From assembly GCA_903885565.1 (NCBI GenBank), contig CAISJI010000142.1, positions 1-64,000 on the forward strand: a DNA stretch of 64,000 nt, in the 5' to 3' direction. Every line of letters begins with the position of its first letter. Positions within the stretch are counted from its first letter, which is position 1. The translations under genes were made by a program, and so were the position numbers. This DNA comes from an uncultured Planctomycetaceae bacterium. GTDB taxonomy: Bacteria; Planctomycetota; Planctomycetia; Pirellulales; UBA1268. Below the pieces are notes generated by a model. The model did no database searches and was not told the origin of the DNA. It worked only from the letters and a program-made list of their open reading frames with translations. This document shows, in pieces, positions 33,196-41,863 of this stretch.

Positions 33196-34761
33196 TCAAA
33201 CAGCGCATTTCGCCCGGGCTCCGGCCGGCGCCGTCGGCTCGACGACCTTGTCCTGATCGACGCAGTCGGCCGCGATCCATCCCGACATCATCACCATCGG
33301 CATTCCCGGCCCCGGATGGGCCGAACCACCGGCGAGATAGAGCCCCTCGATGTCTGGGGAGCGGTTGGAGGGCTTGAAGGCACCGAGGAACCGCCCGTGG
33401 CTGGCCAGGCCGTAGATCGCGCCGTTGAGGACGTGGTAGCGATCGTTGATGTCCTGCGGCGTGAGGGCTCTTTCAAACACGATGTGCTCCTCAAGATCCT
33501 TCATGCCAGCCGTCTGCTTCAATTTCTCGATGATTCGCCGGCGGTAGGGGGCGAACATCTTCGACCAGTCGTGATGGGGACGGAGGTAGGGAGTGTGGAC
33601 CAGCACATAGAGCGCCTCGCCCCCCGGTGGCGCCACCCCCGGCTCAGTGACCGCCGGTGCGCAGACATAGCAGGTGGGATCGTCGGCCGGTTCGCCGCGG
33701 CCATAGATCGAGGCAAATTCCTCGTGCGGATCGGCCGAGAAGACAAAGTTGTGGTGGATGAGTTGCTCGTAGCGCTTGTTGAGCCCGAGATAGAGCACAA
33801 CACCTGAGCAGGCCGGCTCATACTTGCGGCGCTTGAGAAACTTTTCCCTGGCCGGTGGCCCGACGAGTTCCTTGTGGGTACGAACGCTGTCGGAATTACT
33901 CACCACGACTCCGGCGGGGATGATTTCGCCGCTGGCCGTTTCGACGCCGCGCACTTTTCCACCCTCCACGACGATCCGCACGATCGGGGTGCGGGTGCGG
34001 ATTTCCACGCCCAGATCGATGGCGAGGTTGGCCAGAGCCCGCGGCACGGCTGCCGTTCCGCCCCGCGGATACCAGACACCCTCGTTCGCTTGCATATGGG
34101 CGATGCCACACAGAACAGCCGGCGAGGCCTCCGGCGAGCTGCCGACATACTGGGTGAAATGGTCGAGCATCTGGGCGGTCCGATGGTCGCTCACAAACGA
34201 CCGCACGGTGCCTGCCACAGTGTGGCCAGGACGCATGCCGATCACTTCCTTGACCATGCCCAGCGACAGCGAGCGGCGGGGATTGAACATATCCTTCATG
34301 CCGCCCACGGCCCGCCAGAAGAAGAAATCATCCGAGAGCCGGTGGAGGCGTTCGGCCAGAGCCATAAACCGGGCATAGCCCTCGCCGGAGCCGGTGCCGG
34401 GGGCATAGGCATTGAGCGTTTCGCGCATCTGGGCCACATCGGATACCAGATCGAGCGTGGAGCCATCGGTGAAGAAGCTGCGCCACTGCGGATCGAGCGG
34501 CACCAGATCGACCGAGTCGGCCAGATCCCGGCCCGCTTCGGCGAAGATCCGTTTGAGCACCGCCGGAATCGTGAGGATTGTCGGGCCCATGTCAAAGCGG
34601 AAGCCCTGCTCCGCCAGGACGGCTGCCTTGCCCCCCACCCAGGCGTTGGTGTCGCAGAGTGTGACGGCATAGCCGCGCGCTGCCAGCGTGCAGGCTGCGG
34701 CGAGGCCACCCAATCCGCCACCCACGACCACCACCCTGTTCTGCTCACAAACCACGTTCAT
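33196..34761 (-). CDS. CrtN/CrtP-type carotenoid desaturase/oxidase, copy 1
   Basis: 521 residues. FAD-dependent amine-oxidase-like desaturase. N-terminal dinucleotide site VVVVGGGLGGLAAACTLAAR, then GFRFDMGPTILTIPAVLKR; centre WYPRGGTAAVPRALANLAID; C-terminal FAD motif LYLAGGSAHPGPGMPMVMMS, all canonical for phytoene/diapophytoene desaturases. Planctomycetes are known to make C30 carotenoids from squalene with CrtN/CrtP-like enzymes, so this is probably a desaturase or a CrtP-like oxidase of that route rather than a lycopene-pathway enzyme. Neither squalene synthase (hpnCDE) nor crtM is in this window. Confidence 0.88.
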   Translation of the reverse strand: MNVVCEQNRVVVVGGGLGGLAAACTLAARGYAVTLCDTNAWVGGKAAVLAEQGFRFDMGPTILTIPAVLKRIFAEAGRDLADSVDLVPLDPQWRSFFTDGSTLDLVSDVAQMRETLNAYAPGTGSGEGYARFMALAERLHRLSDDFFFWRAVGGMKDMFNPRRSLSLGMVKEVIGMRPGHTVAGTVRSFVSDHRTAQMLDHFTQYVGSSPEASPAVLCGIAHMQANEGVWYPRGGTAAVPRALANLAIDLGVEIRTRTPIVRIVVEGGKVRGVETASGEIIPAGVVVSNSDSVRTHKELVGPPAREKFLKRRKYEPACSGVVLYLGLNKRYEQLIHHNFVFSADPHEEFASIYGRGEPADDPTCYVCAPAVTEPGVAPPGGEALYVLVHTPYLRPHHDWSKMFAPYRRRIIEKLKQTAGMKDLEEHIVFERALTPQDINDRYHVLNGAIYGLASHGRFLGAFKPSNRSPDIEGLYLAGGSAHPGPGMPMVMMSGWIAADCVDQDKVVEPTAPAGARAKCAV

Positions 34762-34823
34762 CTACGTTCCTCGGCTGCATAGTGGGGGGCTTGGGCGCGT
34801 GACGCTTCAGCCGATCAAAAAAA

Positions 34824-36374
34824 CTACAACGCGGCCGCCGGTTCTCCATCCCGCACAGGATACTCCCGCAGGGGCTTCTGCGCCGGGGCTGCGACCCCCA
34901 GATCCTCCAGCAGCAGCCGAGAGGTGATGCGGGCTGAGGAATAGATCACCGGCAGGCCACTGCCCGGATGCGTTCCTCCCCCCACGAGATACGTGCTCTC
35001 CAGATCCTCAAACCGGTTGTGCGGCCGCTTGTGCAGCATCTGGCCCAGATCGTGGGAGAGATTGAACGTCGCGCCGCGGTAGATTTCGTAGTCGTTTTGC
35101 CAGTCGTCGGGCGTGATCATCCTCTCATAGCGGATGCGCTCGCGAACGCCGCTGATGCCGACGCGCTCGAGTTGGTCGAGCGCCACCTCGCGGTAGCGGG
35201 GAGCCTCGCGGCTCCAGTCGACATTGGGATGGCGATGCGTGACCGGGATGAGGAGATAGAGCGTGCTCTGGCCGGCCGGCGCCAACGAGGGATCGGTGAC
35301 GCAGGCGTTTTGCACATACATCGAGGGGTCGGTGCCGAGCACGTGGCGGGTTTCGATGTCGATCAGGTTCTCCCGGTAGTTCTCGGAGAGGTAGATGTTG
35401 TGGTGGGGGATGGAGTCGTAGGCCCCGTCAATCCCCAGATAGAGCATGAAGGTGGAGCAGGAAAACCGCTTGGAGGCGATCGTTCGGTCGCTCCAGCGCC
35501 GCCTGAGCCGATCGGGCACCAGCCGGGTCATGCTGCGGGCGAAATCGGCGTTGACGACGGTGGCGTCGGCCGCGTAGCGGCCCTGCGCGGTGCGGACAGC
35601 CGTCACCTTTTTGCCGGCAAATTCCAGCGATTCGACCGGCTGGTCATAGAGAATCTCAACGCCCATCTCCTGGGCCAGACGGGCCATCACCGTCGAAACC
35701 GCGCCGCAGCCGCCGATCGGATGGTAGACGCCGTGTTCGTATTCGAGGAACGAAAGAATCGAGAACAGGCTCGGGCAGCGGAACGGAGACATCCCCAAAT
35801 ATTTCGACTGAAACGTGAAGGCCAGCCGAATGCGTTCGTCGGAGAAAAACGACCCCAATTCCGCATCGAGGCTCTTCCAGGGCTTCAGCAGCGGCATCAG
35901 CTTGAGCAGATCGGGGTTGGCCAGATCCCGCCAGCTCTCAAACGGCTGCTCGAGGAAGGGGGCGAAGCGATTGAACTTCTTGCGGGTGGCCTCCATAAAA
36001 CGTGTGAACGAGCCCCTGTCCCGCGGGGAAACCCGTGAAACCTCCGCCTCCATCCGCCCGACGTCGGGGGTGGCCAAGAGTTCGTCCCCTGCGCCGAAGA
36101 CGAGCCGGTACTGGGGATCGAGCCGCACCATCTCGACTTCCCGCCGCAGGTCGTAGCCGCAGGCGGTGAAGATCTCGTCGAGCACCCGCGGGTAAAGAAA
36201 AAACGTCGGCCCCAGATCGAACCGAAATCCCTCAGGGGTGGTGATCGTGCTGGTACGCCCCCCGGGGAACGCCAGCCGCTCCAGCACCCGCACGCGGATT
36301 CCAGCGGCCGCCAGAAGCATAGCGCAGGCCAAACCACCAGGACCTGCACCGACGATATTGACCGTGTGGGACAT
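34824..36374 (-). CDS. CrtN/CrtP-type carotenoid desaturase/oxidase, copy 2
   Basis: 516 residues from ATG 36374. Same fold as the next gene but clearly diverged: VNIVGAGPGGLACAMLLAAA at the start, GFRFDLGPTFFLYPRVLDE, YHPIGGCGAVSTVMARLAQ in the centre and YLVGGGTHPGSGLPVIYSSA at the C-terminus. Having two paralogues in sequence suggests stepwise desaturation followed by terminal oxidation. First gene of the operon; promoter 77 bases upstream (TTGACC, 16 bases, TATAGT). Confidence 0.88.
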   Translation of the reverse strand: MSHTVNIVGAGPGGLACAMLLAAAGIRVRVLERLAFPGGRTSTITTPEGFRFDLGPTFFLYPRVLDEIFTACGYDLRREVEMVRLDPQYRLVFGAGDELLATPDVGRMEAEVSRVSPRDRGSFTRFMEATRKKFNRFAPFLEQPFESWRDLANPDLLKLMPLLKPWKSLDAELGSFFSDERIRLAFTFQSKYLGMSPFRCPSLFSILSFLEYEHGVYHPIGGCGAVSTVMARLAQEMGVEILYDQPVESLEFAGKKVTAVRTAQGRYAADATVVNADFARSMTRLVPDRLRRRWSDRTIASKRFSCSTFMLYLGIDGAYDSIPHHNIYLSENYRENLIDIETRHVLGTDPSMYVQNACVTDPSLAPAGQSTLYLLIPVTHRHPNVDWSREAPRYREVALDQLERVGISGVRERIRYERMITPDDWQNDYEIYRGATFNLSHDLGQMLHKRPHNRFEDLESTYLVGGGTHPGSGLPVIYSSARITSRLLLEDLGVAAPAQKPLREYPVRDGEPAAAL

Positions 36375-36450
36375 TCGCACTCTTGCGTCGACTGAGCAGT
36401 CAGTGCAGCGGGACATTGCGCCACCGGCTCGTCACTACCACAACGCCCGT

Positions 36451-36478
36451 ACTATAGAAGGAGCTACAGACCGGTCAA
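36451..36478 (-). promoter_or_regulatory. Sigma70-like promoter of the carotenoid operon
   Basis: Minus strand: TTGACC (36478-36473), 16-base spacer, TATAGT (36456-36451), five of six consensus bases in each box, about 77 bases before the first desaturase ATG. The best promoter match I see in the window. Confidence 0.65.
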
Positions 36479-36603
36479 GAAACCCCACCCTTTTCCTTGG
36501 GCAATCACCAGTGGAAAGAGGGCTTTTTGCGGGCCGATATGCCGATTCGACCCGTCGGAACGCAGGCCGACTCAGGAGGCGGGCCGAAGGCGGACGACGC
36601 GGC

Positions 36604-37203
36604 TCACCGCATCGGCCGCAGGCCGCCGAACAGACCCCGACGCAGCGGTACCAGCACCGTGGCGGGGGCCAACGGCACCGGTGCCGGGGCGTAGTAGGTG
36701 GTGGTCTGTGCGTAGCTCGCCGGAGCATAGACCTCGCTCATGACGGCCACGGGAGCCGACTCGCCGCCGTAGTAGGCGGTCGTGGCCTGCCCATAGCTCT
36801 GAGCGTAGGTGGGGGCGTAGGTGGGGGCGTAGTAAGCGGTCACCGGCCGGGCGACCTGCATCATCGCCGGAGCGGCGTAGCTGGTGACAGCCACTGAGCT
36901 GGAAGGCACCATCGCCGCCACCGGCGTGGAAACCACGGCTGTTGGCACACCGGCGTAGACGGGGGGGGAAAACGCCGTCACTGCGGCGTAGTTTCCCGAG
37001 GGTGTGTAGTTGGCGGTGTAAGGGCCGGCGGCTGGGGCAAACATCGGCACAACCGGCCTGTAGACCACCGTCTGTGCGTCGGCAGTGCCGAGGCAGGCCA
37101 CGGCAGCGCCCAGAGCCACCGCCGGTGCCAAGGCCCGCCGCCAGAGGCAGACTCGCGGCGTCAGACACAGGGTGGCAGAGCGATTGGAGAACGAGGCGGT
37201 CAT
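36604..37203 (-). CDS. Secreted Tyr/Ala/Val/Pro-rich protein
   Basis: 199 residues from ATG 37203. Signal peptide: RRALAPAVALGAAVACLGT ending ADAQ. The mature part is low-complexity, with recurring Y-A-P, T-Y-A and PVV units (YYAPTYAPTYAQSYGQ, VYAPASYAQTTTYYAPAP), and ends LRRGLFGGLRPMR. No domain is recognisable. Such Tyr-rich repeats occur in exported structural proteins of planctomycetes. It is divergent from the MFS-acyltransferase fusion. Confidence 0.65.
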   Translation of the reverse strand: MTASFSNRSATLCLTPRVCLWRRALAPAVALGAAVACLGTADAQTVVYRPVVPMFAPAAGPYTANYTPSGNYAAVTAFSPPVYAGVPTAVVSTPVAAMVPSSSVAVTSYAAPAMMQVARPVTAYYAPTYAPTYAQSYGQATTAYYGGESAPVAVMSEVYAPASYAQTTTYYAPAPVPLAPATVLVPLRRGLFGGLRPMR

Positions 37204-37456
37204 GGCGGGGGATCCTGTCTGCGATGGGCGGTGCGAACGTGTCGATTCAGTGAAGAATACGTCCCCACCCTCCGGGTGTGCAAACGTGGAACCCCCTTCC
37301 TGCCAGATTCCTGATCGCCCGAGTCTGCCTGTATGGCCTGCGCCGGATATGCTGTTGCCCGTCTGGCAGCGGCCAGCCGCTGGGATGGCAGAAAAGCCGT
37401 TCCACGCGTCGCAATCACAGCACCGCAGACGCGGGGGAGACGACACCTTGGCAGAG

Positions 37457-40360
37457 ATGCACTCCGGCACAACGCCGCCAGTTTCGGGCGGGCTGGGCCC
37501 GCTCCTGACGCTTCGCGCCCTGACGGTGGCCAACGACAACATCCTCCGCTGGCTGGCGATTGGCTTGGGCAAGCGGGCTGTGGGAAGTGGGCAGGTGGCG
37601 CTGGTGCTCACCCTCGGCACCGCTGGCTTCGTGCTCCCCTTTGTGGTGCTGGCGTGGCTGGCAGGGTATCTCGCCGATCGATATCCCAAGCGGTCGGTCA
37701 TTCTGTGGTGCAAGTTCGCCGAAATCGGGATTGTGCTGGCCGCCGCCGGGGCGATCGCCTGGGGGGTGCAGTCGGGGGGCCTGCTCGGCGGATTGCCGGT
37801 GGGGCTGTGGCTGCTCATGGGCAGCGTGGTTCTCATTGGCTGCCAGGCGGCGCTGCTGGCGCCGAGCATGATCGGCGCGCTCCCGGAGACGGTGCCGGCG
37901 GGCCGGCTCTCGGCCGCCAACGGCCTCTTTGCGATGATCACGCTGGTGGCCACGCTCGTCGGCACGGCGGGGGGCAACTGGCTGGCGGACCAAACACCGC
38001 TGCCGGGGTTCGCTGCCGGCGCCGTCGCCTCCCCTTCCTGGTCGGCCGCGGCGCCGGCGGCAGCCCTGCTGGCCGCGGTGGCGGTGGCGGGGTGGCTGGC
38101 CGCTTTCAGGCTGCTGCCGCGCCCGGCGGCCGATCCGACGGCGCCTCCCCCGTGGAATGCGCTGAGACGCACGTGGGCCGATCTGGCCGAGCTGTTCCGT
38201 TCTCGGGAGCTCACCGCCGCCGCCGCTGGGAGCGCTTTTTTCTGGGCGCTCGGGGCAGTCGGCAATCTCAATATCGATCAGTTTGGCTCCGAAGGGGGCG
38301 CCTTGGCGCAGACGCAGATCGTGCCGCTGCTGGTGGCACTCGGGGCGGGCATTGGGCTGGGCAGCCTGCTGGCGGGGCGGTTGTCCTCGCGCGGCGTGAA
38401 TCTGGGGCTGGTGCCGCTCGGGGCGGTGGTGGTGGCGGCGTCCTCGTTCTGTTTGGCTGGCTGTCCGCAGCCGATTTTCACGCCGGAGGGCACGGTGGGA
38501 TTTGCCTGGTGGTGGGCGATGGGCTGGCTGCTGCTGTTGGGGCTGGGGGCAGGTGTGTTTGACGTGCCGCTGGAGGCCTATTTTCAGGAGCGGAGCCCGC
38601 CGGCCCGCCGCGGCGCTCTCCTGGCGGCCCTCAACCTTCTCGTCTTCACCACGATGTTTGCCGCCTCGATGCTCTACGGGGTGTTGCGGGTCTCCTCCCC
38701 CGTGACCCACCTGCCGCTGGTCTCGGCCCGGGGGGTGTTTGGCCTGTTCGGTTGTCTGGCGCTGGTTGCCGCCGGACTGGCTGTCTACTGCGCGCCACGC
38801 TCGACCCTCCGCGCCGTGGCCGCGGGACTCGTGCATGCGTTCTATCGGTTTCGCATCCGGCGGGACGACCTCCTGCCTGCTACCGGCCCGGCGCTGGTTG
38901 TCGCCAACCACCTTTCCTGGCTGGACGGGTTTATCGTCGTGCTCGCCGCGCCGCGGCCGATCCGGTTGGTGGTCTTTGGGCCCAACATTCAGGGCCGCTT
39001 CCTGCGCATGCTTGCCGACCAGTGGCGGTTCATCCTGTTTGATCCGCGCCCCAAATCGATTGGCGTGGCGCTCAAGACGATGCAGGCGGGGCTCCGCGAG
39101 GGGGATGTGGTCGGCATTTTCTCGGAGGGGGGCATCTCGCGCACCGGGCAGATCATGGGCTTCAAGCGGGGGCTCGAGTGGATCCTCCAGCGTGTGGAGG
39201 CGCCGATTGTGCCCCTCCATATCGACGGCATGTGGGGCAGCCTGCTCTCCTTCTCGGAGGGGCTGTTTTTCAACAAACGCATCCGCGGTTTCCGCCGTCC
39301 GATCACACTCACCTTCGGCACCCCGCTCCCTGTCGGAACGCCTCCGCCCAAGGCCCGCCAGGCGCTGCAGGAACTCTCCGCAGAGGTGGTGCGCAGGCGG
39401 ATGCTCGCGACCCGGTCGCCGCAGCGGGAGGTCGCGGCGTGGCTGCGACTGCAGCGGGGCAACGTGGTGGCGATCGATGCTGCCGGACGGACCCTCACGG
39501 GGGCCGACGTGCTGGCGGCGGGAGGCTCTCCAGCGAGTGGCGCTGTGGCAGCGGTCAAGGGGCTGCTCGGCTGGGCCGCGGGGCATGGCGTTACCGGCGG
39601 GCCTGACTGGGCAGCTCTGGCAGCCATGGCCGAGGCCTTTGACGGCGCCTGTCTGGTGCGGCGCACCGACCGGATGCTCAGTTCGCTGGGGAACGCTGAT
39701 CCGCTGGGGGACTCTCTGGGAGTGTGCGCTGGACCGCTGCTGGGCATCGAGTGCATCGTGGCCGATCCCGCCCTGTCTGTGGCGAGCCTCCGCGAGACGG
39801 TGCAGCAACGGGGCATCACGCTCTGGCTGGCTGGTCTCGAGCAGGTGCTGGCCGTGGTCGACGAACCGGAGACCGCCGCCTCTCCTCTGCCCGGCTGGTG
39901 CAGCACGCTGGATGTGGTGGTGATCCCGGTCGGATCGTGGGCCGAGGGGGTGCGGGCGCAGGAGGCTGCCAGCCGGTTCCACAGGGCGCTGGGGATCGAG
40001 CCGGTTGTGGCCTTTGCCCCCCGCACAGCCGGCGGCCTGGTGGCGATGAACTCGCCGCCATCGCGGGCCGCCACCGAACACGAAATAACGCTCAAGGCCG
40101 ACACGCTCGGACGGGTTCTCAATGGAGTGGTGGTCTGGCCCCGGCGGGATGATCGCGATGGGCTGGGGCTGCCCCCCTGCGGCGCAGGGGCGGATGCCGA
40201 CACGCTGGTCATCGGCGCCACTCTGGCCGGACCCCCGGCCACGCCCGAGGGGCCGGCTGTGTGGGTGGCTGTTGAGCCCCTGGATGTCGATCAGGAGGGC
40301 TTTCTGGTGCCCCGGGGCATGCTGCCGGCCCCCCCTGCCGAGAAGCCGCCCCGGCGCTGA
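37457..40360 (+). CDS. MFS transporter - PlsC acyltransferase fusion with degenerate adenylation domain
   Basis: About 967 residues from ATG 37457; a TTG at 37448 (GGGGGAG upstream) and ATG 37385 are alternatives. Residues ~15-440: twelve hydrophobic helices of an LplT-like MFS carrier (LTLRALTVANDNILRWLAIG, AGYLADRYPKRSVILW). Residues ~465-640: PlsC acyltransferase with NHLSWLD (484-490), FSEGGISRTGQ and APIVPLHIDGMWGS. Residues ~650-967 correspond in position to the acyl-ACP synthetase domain of LplT-Aas type fusions, but I see no AMP-binding P-loop (S/T-S/T-G-T-T-G-x-P-K-G), so it appears inactive or reduced. The known fusion flips lysophospholipids and reacylates them; here reacylation would need acyl-ACP or acyl-CoA from elsewhere. 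Confidence 0.85.
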   Translation: MHSGTTPPVSGGLGPLLTLRALTVANDNILRWLAIGLGKRAVGSGQVALVLTLGTAGFVLPFVVLAWLAGYLADRYPKRSVILWCKFAEIGIVLAAAGAIAWGVQSGGLLGGLPVGLWLLMGSVVLIGCQAALLAPSMIGALPETVPAGRLSAANGLFAMITLVATLVGTAGGNWLADQTPLPGFAAGAVASPSWSAAAPAAALLAAVAVAGWLAAFRLLPRPAADPTAPPPWNALRRTWADLAELFRSRELTAAAAGSAFFWALGAVGNLNIDQFGSEGGALAQTQIVPLLVALGAGIGLGSLLAGRLSSRGVNLGLVPLGAVVVAASSFCLAGCPQPIFTPEGTVGFAWWWAMGWLLLLGLGAGVFDVPLEAYFQERSPPARRGALLAALNLLVFTTMFAASMLYGVLRVSSPVTHLPLVSARGVFGLFGCLALVAAGLAVYCAPRSTLRAVAAGLVHAFYRFRIRRDDLLPATGPALVVANHLSWLDGFIVVLAAPRPIRLVVFGPNIQGRFLRMLADQWRFILFDPRPKSIGVALKTMQAGLREGDVVGIFSEGGISRTGQIMGFKRGLEWILQRVEAPIVPLHIDGMWGSLLSFSEGLFFNKRIRGFRRPITLTFGTPLPVGTPPPKARQALQELSAEVVRRRMLATRSPQREVAAWLRLQRGNVVAIDAAGRTLTGADVLAAGGSPASGAVAAVKGLLGWAAGHGVTGGPDWAALAAMAEAFDGACLVRRTDRMLSSLGNADPLGDSLGVCAGPLLGIECIVADPALSVASLRETVQQRGITLWLAGLEQVLAVVDEPETAASPLPGWCSTLDVVVIPVGSWAEGVRAQEAASRFHRALGIEPVVAFAPRTAGGLVAMNSPPSRAATEHEITLKADTLGRVLNGVVVWPRRDDRDGLGLPPCGAGADADTLVIGATLAGPPATPEGPAVWVAVEPLDVDQEGFLVPRGMLPAPPAEKPPRR

Positions 40361-40392
40361 AGTGCCCCATGACTGCCGAATTCCAACCAACC

Positions 40393-40421
40393 TTGGAGCG
40401 GAAGCCGCTGTGCTGTATCCT
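40393..40421 (+). promoter_or_regulatory. Possible promoter of tRNA-Arg
   Basis: TTGGAG (40393-40398), 17-base spacer, TATCCT (40416-40421), 25 bases before the first tRNA base. Spacing is ideal; both boxes are moderate matches. Confidence 0.45.
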
Positions 40422-40445
40422 CTCTCTCGGCGGCCTGCCGCCTGC

Positions 40446-40519
<74 letters not shown>

Positions 40520-40610
40520 GTTCTACTTCTGTCTGCCCCTATCCTCGGCAGCCATGGCACATGGCAATTGGCCTAGGGCGGTTCCTGCCGCTGGGCTACA
40601 GTCTTTGGGC

Positions 40611-41174
40611 ATGAAGAGACAGCCCCCTGCCGCCGCGGCCCTGAGCGAATCTGTGCGGGTCGTCGGCTTCGATCCCGGCCTGAACATCACCGGCTATGGC
40701 GTCGTCGATTGCACGACCGAGGGGGTTCGCCTGGTGGAGGCGGGAACCGTGCGTGGCCGGGGCGCGACGCTCGAAGAGCGGTTGCTCGCGATCCACACCG
40801 GGATTCGCGAGGTGTTGGAGGCGTTTCGCCCCACCGAAATGGCCATCGAACAACTCTTCGTCCATGCCCGCTTTCCCCGCACCGCGATCCTCATGGGGCA
40901 CGCCCGAGGGGTGATCTGCCTGGCGGCAGCGCAGGGGGGGCTGGGAGTCCATCACTACGCCCCCACGCGGGTGAAAAGCCTGCTTACCGGCAGCGGCCAT
41001 GCCGGCAAGGAACAGATGCAACTGGCGGTGCAACGGGAACTTTCGCTGGCGACGCGACCAGAGCCGGCCGACGCGGCCGATGCCCTCGCGGTGGCGCTGG
41101 CCGACTACCATCTGCGGGTTCGCCCGGGGCGGGCCGGACTGACTGCTGCCAACCTGGGAGACCTGCGCCGATGA
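40611..41174 (+). CDS. ruvC: Holliday junction endonuclease
   Basis: 187 residues from ATG 40611. Dimeric nuclease that resolves Holliday junctions with RuvAB. RNase H-like catalytic acids: Asp21 in GFDPGLNITGYGVV, Glu80 in MAIEQLFVHARFP, and Asp154/Asp157 in EPADAADALAVALADYH. The HARGVICLAAAQGG and YAPTRVKSLLTGSGHAGKEQ blocks are standard. The stop overlaps the ruvA start as ATGA. Confidence 0.96.
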   Translation: MKRQPPAAAALSESVRVVGFDPGLNITGYGVVDCTTEGVRLVEAGTVRGRGATLEERLLAIHTGIREVLEAFRPTEMAIEQLFVHARFPRTAILMGHARGVICLAAAQGGLGVHHYAPTRVKSLLTGSGHAGKEQMQLAVQRELSLATRPEPADAADALAVALADYHLRVRPGRAGLTAANLGDLRR

Positions 41175-41800
41175 TCAAGAAAATAGCTGGTGTGCTCGAG
41201 CGTGTTGAAGCGACCGCCATCGATCTGGCCGTGGGGCCGGTGGTGCATGAGGTGCTTGTGCCCGACATGGTGCGACGCGAACTGCAGAACAAGATCGGCC
41301 AGGGGGTGACGCTCCACACACTGGAATTCCTGGAAGGAAGTCCGGGCCGGGGCAACCTCGTGCCGCGGCTGGTGGGGTTTCTTTCGGAGGTGGAACGGGA
41401 ATTTTTCGACCTCATCTGCGAGGTGGATGGCGTGGGGGTGCGCAAGGCCCTGCGGGCGATGGTGCGGCCGGTGGGAGAAATCGCCCGCGGGATCGAGGAG
41501 CAGGATGCGGTATTGCTGGCCACGCTGCCCGGGATCGGGGCCGCCACCGCCGAACGGATGATCGCCAAACTGCGCCGCCGCATGCCGAAATTCGCCCTGC
41601 TGGTGGCCCACGAGGGGCCGGGAGAGGCGCTGGTCAGTGGCGACGTGCTGTCGGAGACGTTCGAAGTGCTGCGGTCGCTGGGCCACTCCGACACCGATGC
41701 CCGCCGGTTGGTCGACGCCCTTCGGGAGGGGAAGAAAAAGTACCGCGATGTGCAGGAGGCTCTGGAAGCGATCTATCGCCAGCTCCACCGCCCCCGCTGA
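41171..41800 (+). CDS. ruvA: Holliday junction DNA-binding protein
   Basis: 209 residues from ATG 41171 inside the ruvC stop. Tetramer that binds the four-way junction and loads RuvB. N-terminal OB fold (MIKKIAGVLERVEATAIDLA), two helix-hairpin-helix repeats (EVDGVGVRKALRAM and TLPGIGAATAERMIAKL), and a C-terminal three-helix domain that contacts RuvB (EALVSGDVLSETFEVLRSLG with later VDALREGKKKYRD). Confidence 0.95.
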   Translation: MIKKIAGVLERVEATAIDLAVGPVVHEVLVPDMVRRELQNKIGQGVTLHTLEFLEGSPGRGNLVPRLVGFLSEVEREFFDLICEVDGVGVRKALRAMVRPVGEIARGIEEQDAVLLATLPGIGAATAERMIAKLRRRMPKFALLVAHEGPGEALVSGDVLSETFEVLRSLGHSDTDARRLVDALREGKKKYRDVQEALEAIYRQLHRPR

Positions 41801-41863
41801 GCGCTTGTCGGGAACGGTTTTCTGTCTGCGCGGTAGGCTTGGTGACCTTCAAAAGGAACGTGC

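Noticed and set aside
37415-40390. 991-codon open frame antisense to the MFS-PlsC fusion
   Set aside because: High-G+C third-position effect: the plus-strand product has clear domains while the minus-strand product is Arg/Pro/His-rich low complexity with no recognisable motif.
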